From: Eopsaltria australis
Lineage: Eukaryota > Chordata > Aves > Passeriformes > Petroicidae
NCBI GenBank assembly: GCA_034509425.1
Contig: JAVTVJ010001355.1
Location: forward strand, 290,239 to 354,238
Length of the DNA stretch: 64,000 nucleotides
Direction: 5' to 3'
In this document: positions 58,121 through 64,000 of the stretch, piece by piece
Position numbering within the stretch: the stretch's first letter is position 1
Layout: each line of letters opens with the position of its first letter
Translations under genes and position numbers: made by a program
The notes under the pieces: model-generated
Told to the model about the DNA's origin: nothing
The model's database searches: none
What the model saw: the letters and a program-made list of their open reading frames with translations, nothing else

Positions 58121-60711
58121 TTTGACTTGGGCTGTAGCAGAACGAGAAGATGGCCTGGCCATGACCAGGGCAGCTGCATCACCACTGGGAAAACCAGATT
58201 TCAGTCCATGCACATTGTGACAGCAAAGAGAGCAACAGGAAAAGCTCATAAAGGACATTTGTTCCTTTAAAAAACATCCCCAAAAGGCCATGCCAGGTGG
58301 GGCAGGAAGGGCCTCCTGTGACACAGCACAGAGAGAAAAGGACATTATAAAGATGGAGCACAAACCACCAGCTTTAATTTCATTGCTTTGTGGGTTTTAG
58401 TTTAAGGCCCAATGTTATCTTAATGGGCTTCCTGGCTCCCATAATTAAATTCACTAATCCCCAGTCTTAAGGCATCAGCAAGTTAAGCTAATTTAAAGTT
58501 AGTACCTGAGCCTACATCCGTTGGTTGATTTTTTTTTTTCCCCTTTAGCAAAGAAACAAAATTATCAAACCCTTTCCATGGCGAGGAGGTATTTTTATTT
58601 TTGTCTGTGCAATTTGAATGGCTCCTTCTCCACACTCCTCATTCTGCACTTGAAGGGTTACAAGGAGGGCTCAGAATATTCATTCCTGAAGATTTAGATA
58701 CGTCTGGATATTTAACCAAGCACAGAAAATATCTCACAATATCATCCCCACGGCTCTGCTGCTTCACACTCTGAGTGTTTGATACCCAGCTATCAATATT
58801 TGATAGTGAGGATTTGCAAACTCACCTGTTCCATCCCTCATCTCTTTGTTTTGGGGAGCTCCTGAAGGCAACACCTGAAAAATCAGCATCAGTGCCACCT
58901 CCCAACTCTGTGACCCTGACAGAGCTCCCAGGAAAAGCAGGATCAGCTCCCCATCAATCTGCACACTGCAGACAAACACAATTACCAGATAAACATCTCC
59001 TGGAAACATGACTAGCTGCAAAAATAAATTTACCTTGCTATCTGCAAAGAAATCACCCAGGTTCCTCCGTCACTTCAAAACAACGTACCCTGGTCATCTT
59101 TTTAATTACACAGAGAACATTTCTCAAGCATTTCCAGCTATCCAGTCTTCCTCAGGCCTTTTCCATCAGCAGCATTCACCACCCTGTGGCCCAGTTTTAC
59201 CTTTGGCAATTGTTTGTGCTCTACTTTAAATTCCTTTTTGCAGTTCCAATTATCCCAGGATCATTTGCTTCCTGTCCCAAACCACGGCACCATCCCACAG
59301 GATTTCCAGAGCCACCTTTTTAGTAACATCCCACTTCCCATGTGGATTTCTCCCTGTCAGGAGCCACAGTTATCCTTGCCCTGTGCTGTCCCAGATGCTC
59401 CTCAATCCAGTATCCATTCAAACCACAGTCACCAGCAATAAACAACACCAAAATATCTATAATGGAGCATCTGCAATGGCATTCCAAATGAATATTGGAG
59501 AGGATTAGCAGATCTGGATGGAAAGAAAGGCACTTTTCCCCATTTATCCTTGCTGGAAGAGCTCTGGCTCCAGACCACACCCTCCTGCTGGATTTTGCTG
59601 GTGCCAAACCCACAGCTAATGGATGTGTCGGGCTGCACCCGAAATGATGGATTGCAAATTTACACACAAACAGCAGTGTGTATACATTACAATCAGGCTG
59701 GAGGTCTGATTGCTATCTTAATTAACATCTTATCTGAGCAGAACCGAATGCACGGCTCCAGCTCCAGAGCTGTGCTCCCGTTTCCCTGGAGGAGCAGGAG
59801 CATCACTCTGCTGAGGGCAGGATCTCTCCCTCCTCACTCCACCAGTTTGTTCCTTCTCCAGCGAGGGGGATAAACCACAGGCAGGATCTAAAAGCAGGAG
59901 CCCATTTTTCCCTGCCACAGCAAGCAGGAGCTCAGGGCTGGGCACAGGCAGAGCTCATCCATCACTCGAGAGGAGGGCTCTGCTTGTTAAACTCGGGCTC
60001 AGCCCACCACTTTCTCCCTTCTCTCTTTAACATTAATTAAGCTCTAAAAAAGGCAGTTAGGATAAGAAATGGCAGGAAAATTATGGCCATTTTATTGTTT
60101 GTTCCCTAATTGCACACCTAATGAGGGAAATTTAAAGCAGTGCACCTCAGAAGTTGCATTTTAATGGCACTGTTTCTGCGGTGTGAGTGCTAATGCCCTC
60201 GTTTATATCACCAATTGCTGCTCCACTGACTGCTCAAAAAATGCCTTGGTAAGAAAAGCTTAAAAGGCATAATTAGATATTGTTCCTATTCAGGTTGTAC
60301 AGTTAAAGAAGCCAAGAATTTAATTTATGAAAAGATACTTATTGTGTATTACAGCGTGCTGGTTACAGTCCCTCAGTGCTGTGCAGGGCACAGTCTTGGC
60401 AGAACCCCTCAAGAACAAAAGCTGTTCTGTTCCCCACTTAAATAACAAGTGCTAATTCACCAAAAAGGGATGCTTGGCTGTTCTTCCAACTGGAGCTGCA
60501 TCTGTCTGTCCTCAACAGATGAAACACCAGCAGCACCTCTGCCTGTGCTCCAGGCAGGAAGAGCACAGAGCTGAAAAGTCAACAGCATTGAGCCAATGCC
60601 ACATCAGAGCTGAATTCAATATCATTTCAAAACCAGGGTTTAATTACAGCTCTGTCTGCGTTTGTAGCTTGGTTTCCACCAGGTGCCAACAGGAACAGGT
60701 TCCCAAATCCA
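58121..60711. other. Unique DNA, about 2.6 kb, no gene seen
   Basis: It has a T-run near 58531-58540. The part from 60010 to 60360 is AT-rich with many TTAATT motifs and looks single-copy. Open frames reach only about 115 codons, without domain content. Confidence 0.5.
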
Positions 60712-60862
60712 CTCTCAGGTTGCTCCAGACCTGGCTGGATGAGGCCTCAGGTAAACTGGGATAGTGGAAGGTGTCCCTGCCCATGGCATGGATGGGCTTT
60801 AAGGTTTCTTCCAACACTTAACATTTCATGATCCTGTGATAATTCCATAATTCTGTGATTTT
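60712..60862 (+). mobile_element. CR1 LINE 3' end, about 150 bp
   Basis: CTCAGGTTGCTCCAGACCTG, 'tggaaggtgtccctgcccat', GGTTTCTTCCAACACTTAAC and ATGATCCTGTGATAATTCCA. It is plus orientation, with an extended and degenerate octamer tail. Confidence 0.88.
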
Positions 60863-62743
60863 GGGGCTCCCTTCACAGACCTGTCCCCCACAGAAGAGGG
60901 ATGTGTCCTCCCTCTGCATCAGTACAGACAGGGATGTCTGGAAAAGCAGCACAGGACTTGCACACTCCCCCTGAAACAAACCCAGAGGCTCTGAAGACAA
61001 ATAACTGGATTTTGAATCCACTGAGGAACCCTTACTTATTGACAGATTTATTAACAAATCGAGTGACAGTGGGAAAAATTCATGGTTGCAATTGAAATTA
61101 TGAATAAAATCTTCCTTCTTGTGTGAAAACTTCTCAAGAGTCACAAGTCATTTTTTTTTATATTCTTTTTTATCTAACTACTGCTGTACTGGACAAATAC
61201 ACATTTAACCTCATAAAACCTATGGAAACTACTATGAAATATTCCCAGAAGCCCTGAAACATTTATAACTAGAGAGAAATCGTGAAAAACAACAAAGAAC
61301 CATTAATTGTAGTGGGATATCACCCCCAAAACTGCATCCTGAGCTCTTCCCTCAGGCCCCAGGGAACCCCTCGTTTGCCCAGGCAGGCTCAGATCCTTTC
61401 AGAGCCCCTGAAATTCTTGGCATTTTGTGTCAAAGCTACCTGCAAGGTATTTCTGCCAAGGAAAGTTGAGTTGCTGCAAGGAAATGAGGATGCAGTGTTT
61501 AATTTGAGTGTTGTAACACGTTCTTCGTGTGAGTTCAGCTCCTGCCCCATCCCTGCCTGCCCTGAAGGTCACAGACCCTGCTCAGCTAACGAGGCTGGCA
61601 GCTGCAGGCAGGAAACAGTGAAATCACAAACAATAATTTACCTCTCCTCCACGCTAAACTTCAGTGAGTTATAATTTGGCTCTCTCAATGCAAGTTCTCA
61701 GCAGGAGACAGCTAATGACTTTTTCCACCTTAAAATAATCTGTTCCACACTGTGCTCACTTAGCTTTGTGTGGGAAGCCTGGAGTCAGGTAAAATAAGCT
61801 TCTTATGCTACAAAAGCAAAATAAAAAAGTGGAATATTTCAAAACTAAAATTAGTCATATGGCTTAATATCCAATTTTTAGTGTGTACCATCAGGGCTTT
61901 TTTCCCTGCTTGGGCTGGGAGTTGTCTCCATGGAGTGGGGAGAGTCACACTCAGCCCTCAGCAAGCAAGGGAAATGATTTTAATAAGGAACTGGAATACA
62001 AAATGTGACAGCTTGCAGTGATTATACACAAAATCCATCGCTCCAGAGAACTCTGCCTTTGCTTTTACACTGCTTGAGTCTCCTTCACTTAACACCAAGT
62101 TTCTCCAATTCCAAATTAAATTCTGTTTCATTCTAATGCTTTAGAGCAGGGGTCCAAGTAAATCTGAAAATATTACATGATTAACTATCAACTTTTCATT
62201 ATAGAAAAAAATAACTGGATGACTTGCAAAGAATGGACACATGAGTCCAGCTGAAAAAATACATCCTGTCCATTTTCTAATTCTTTTAAAGGTGAAAAAA
62301 AGAGTGAAAAAGAAAAGGCATGGAGATAATTCATAGCAGTAAACTAGAACTGAACAGCAGGATTCAGTGGCTGAAGTGATCAAGAACAAAAAATAACAGA
62401 TTATTTTTAAAAAAATGAAACCAAAGCCTATTTTAGTAACAAATATTAGGAAAAGAAAGCTCTATAAAGACAACAGAAGGAGCAAGGGACACTGCTGATA
62501 ACCAAGAGTTTTCACACTCCTGCTCAACACGCTGCTGAAAACCCAAGGACAAACCCTGAAAGCCAGAAAACACATCTGTGTGCAGCAGAATGAAGTCTTC
62601 ATCTCCAAGGAGATTTAAATGTTCAAGGACAAACCTTAGACAGATTTCATGAGTTGGGCCAGAGTTACTTAAAGGGAACTGTGGTGATTTTCTGCCCCTG
62701 TGCACAATTTGCCTGCCAGCCCCTGAAGCTGAAGCATTGATTG
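60863..62743. other. Unique DNA, about 1.9 kb, no gene seen
   Basis: AT-rich with no array or retroelement recognised. A 130-codon plus-strand frame (61282-61674) has no recognisable motif. Confidence 0.45.
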
Positions 62744-62825
62744 CCTCCTCCTCCTCCTCCTCCTCCTCCTCCTCCTCCTCCTCCTCCTCCTCCTCCACCT
62801 CCTCCACCTCCTCCATCCTCCTCCT
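62744..62825. repeat. (CCT)n microsatellite, about 17 pure copies plus a degenerate tail
   Basis: It is pure from 62744 to 62796, then interrupted by CCA triplets and CCATCC. The minus strand is (AGG)n, a purine run able to form G-quadruplex-like structures. It creates poly-Pro, poly-Ser, poly-Gly and poly-Glu frames that are not genes. Confidence 0.96.
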
Positions 62826-63009
62826 TCTGCTGCCTTACTGCCACAGGAGCAAAGCCCAGAGCATCCCTGCCTGCCCAGCACTCCCAGTTCAGGCTGGGAG
62901 CCTCCCCTGCCTGGGCTGGGAGCTCCATGCCAGCAAAATCCAATGGGAATTCACAGAAACTCTGAGCTCACCTCAGAGCTGTCAGATGTGACATCCCTTA
63001 AATTAATTA

Positions 63010-63205
63010 CAGGGTGGCTTGGGGTGGAAGGGACCTTAAAGATCCATCCCATTCCACCCCCTGCCACCATCCCAGGCTGCTCCAAGCCCTGTCCAACCTC
63101 ACCTGGGGCAGCCACAGCTCCTCTGGGCACCCTGTGCCAGGGCCTCCCCACCCTCCCAGGGAAGGATTCCTTCCCAATATCCCATCTAAACCTCCTGCCT
63201 TTCAG
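63010..63205 (-). mobile_element. CR1 LINE 3' end, about 195 bp
   Basis: ACAGGGTGGCTTGGGGTGGA, AGGGACCTTAAAGATCC, 'caccatcccaggctgctcca', 'cctcccagggaaggattcct' and TCCCAATATCCCATCTAAAC. It is minus orientation and lacks the outermost octamers. Confidence 0.9.
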
Positions 63206-63499
63206 TTATGAATTCCCCCAGCTCCAAACAAAGGTGGCTAAAACTTCCCGAGGCAGAGGTACAGGTCTATTAATAGCACCACAATCCTTCTGTCAACCAG
63301 GCTGTTCATTACAGTGTCAGAAAATATTTAGCCCACCACGTTCAAACGAGGTGTTTCATTCCAGGTGGGAAGCTAAGAATAACTTCTCACGCCTTAACAC
63401 ACAGTTTGTCACAACATTCCCATTCCCAGGGCCAGGAGGTGACAGCAGACAGCAGCACTGCTGATTTTGTGATGGTGACACAGTGCAGGCAGCAGTGCA

Positions 63500-64000
63500 G
63501 TGACCCAGGTGAGGAGCTGTGCATTCTGTGTTTATCCCAATGACTCAGGTGAGGAGCTGTGCATTCTGTGTTTATTGCAGTGACCCAGGTGAGGAGCTGA
63601 GCATTCTGTGTTTATTGCAATGGCTCAGGTGAGGAGCTGTGCATTCTGTGTTTATTGCAATGACCCAGGTGAGGAGCTGTGCATTCTGTGTTTATTGCAG
63701 TGACCCGGGTGAGGAGCTGTGCATTCTGTGTTTATTGCAGTGACCCAGGTGAGGAGCTGTGCATTCTGTGTTTATTGCAGTGACCCAGGTGAGGAGCTGT
63801 GCATTCTGTGTTTATTGCAGTGACCCAGGTGAGGAGCTGTGCATTCTGTGTTTCCCTGCAGTGACCCAGGTGAGGAGCTGTGCATTCTGTGTTTATTGCA
63901 ATGACCCAGGTGAGGAGCTGTGCATTCTGTGTTTATTGCAGTGACCCAGGTGAGGAGCTGTGCATTCTGTGTTTATTGCAGTGACCCAGGTGAGGAGCTG
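63500..64000. repeat. 40-bp VNTR, about 12.5 units, truncated by right window edge
   Basis: The unit reads GTGACCCAGGTGAGGAGCTG followed by TGCATTCTGTGTTTATTGCA. Units are highly uniform. Exceptions are TTTATCCCAATGACTC in the first unit, ATGGCTC in one unit, GTGACCCGGG in one unit and TTTCCCTGCA in one unit near 63860. Each unit has a CAGGTG E-box, a CAG/GTGAGG donor-like motif and a TTTATTGCAG acceptor-like motif. A 61-codon frame through it (63759-63944) is due to the array. The array runs past the window, so its full length is unknown. Confidence 0.96.

Noticed and set aside
57533..58363. 276-codon minus-strand open frame with cysteine-rich start and repeat tail
   Set aside because: It crosses unique DNA, the LTR border and the same 14-bp array, antisense to the LTR. 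It has no domain.
62433..62943. Poly-Glu, poly-Gly, poly-Ser and poly-Pro open frames
   Set aside because: They are created by the (CCT)n microsatellite in all frames. The flanking sequence is not protein-like.

Overview
This window is nuclear DNA from a bird, most likely a songbird. The main evidence is about twenty short CR1 retroposon 3' ends in both orientations. They carry the typical avian end motif (imperfect ATTCTATG octamers, or CATAGAAT on the other strand) and the familiar body 'gggacacctcccactgtccc' and variants. Several solo retroviral LTRs are also present. I found no convincing protein-coding exon, tRNA, rRNA or other RNA gene. Every long open frame lies in a tandem repeat, overlaps a retroposon, or has no protein-like composition. 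The window reads as gene-poor intergenic or deep intronic DNA.

Layout. The left edge (1-967) is a satellite of short A-runs spaced about one helical turn apart. From 1 to 15 kb, unique AT-rich DNA carries CR1 fragments and several arrays: a dimeric repeat at 7.05-7.92 kb, (AAAGC)n and a 334-bp pyrimidine tract at 8.46-8.93 kb, and a three-copy repeat of about 215 bp at 10.5-11.1 kb. At 15.5-16.6 kb a young 677-bp solo LTR sits inside an older solo LTR. A second copy of the older LTR, without the insert, lies at 45.6-46.0 kb and preserves the empty site. From 17 to 43 kb there is mostly unique DNA with CR1 fragments, a CR1-containing tandem duplication (20.8-21.7 kb), a solo LTR (30.3-30.8 kb) and a seven-copy 33-bp minisatellite (35.4 kb).

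The right third is the most unusual part. Two copies of one LTR family lie in opposite orientation (50316-51432 minus, 57354-58114 plus). Each carries an internal array of a 14-bp unit placed just downstream of the LTR promoter region. Each is flanked by its own 6-bp target duplication (one mismatch in the second), so these are independent insertions and not a segmental duplication. Their U5 ends are nearly identical. Their U3 regions differ mainly by one-directional G/A differences on the LTR sense strand, and almost all variation between the 14-bp units is also G versus A on that strand. Between them is a 1.07-kb minisatellite of about 182-bp units (54.45-55.53 kb). The window ends inside a 40-bp VNTR (63500-64000) in which every unit carries a splice-donor-like and E-box-like sequence.

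No genes work together here. The content is a record of retroelement insertion, nesting and tandem-repeat growth. Repeat family names, ages and mechanisms below are inferences from reading the sequence by eye; repeat-library and genome searches were not possible.
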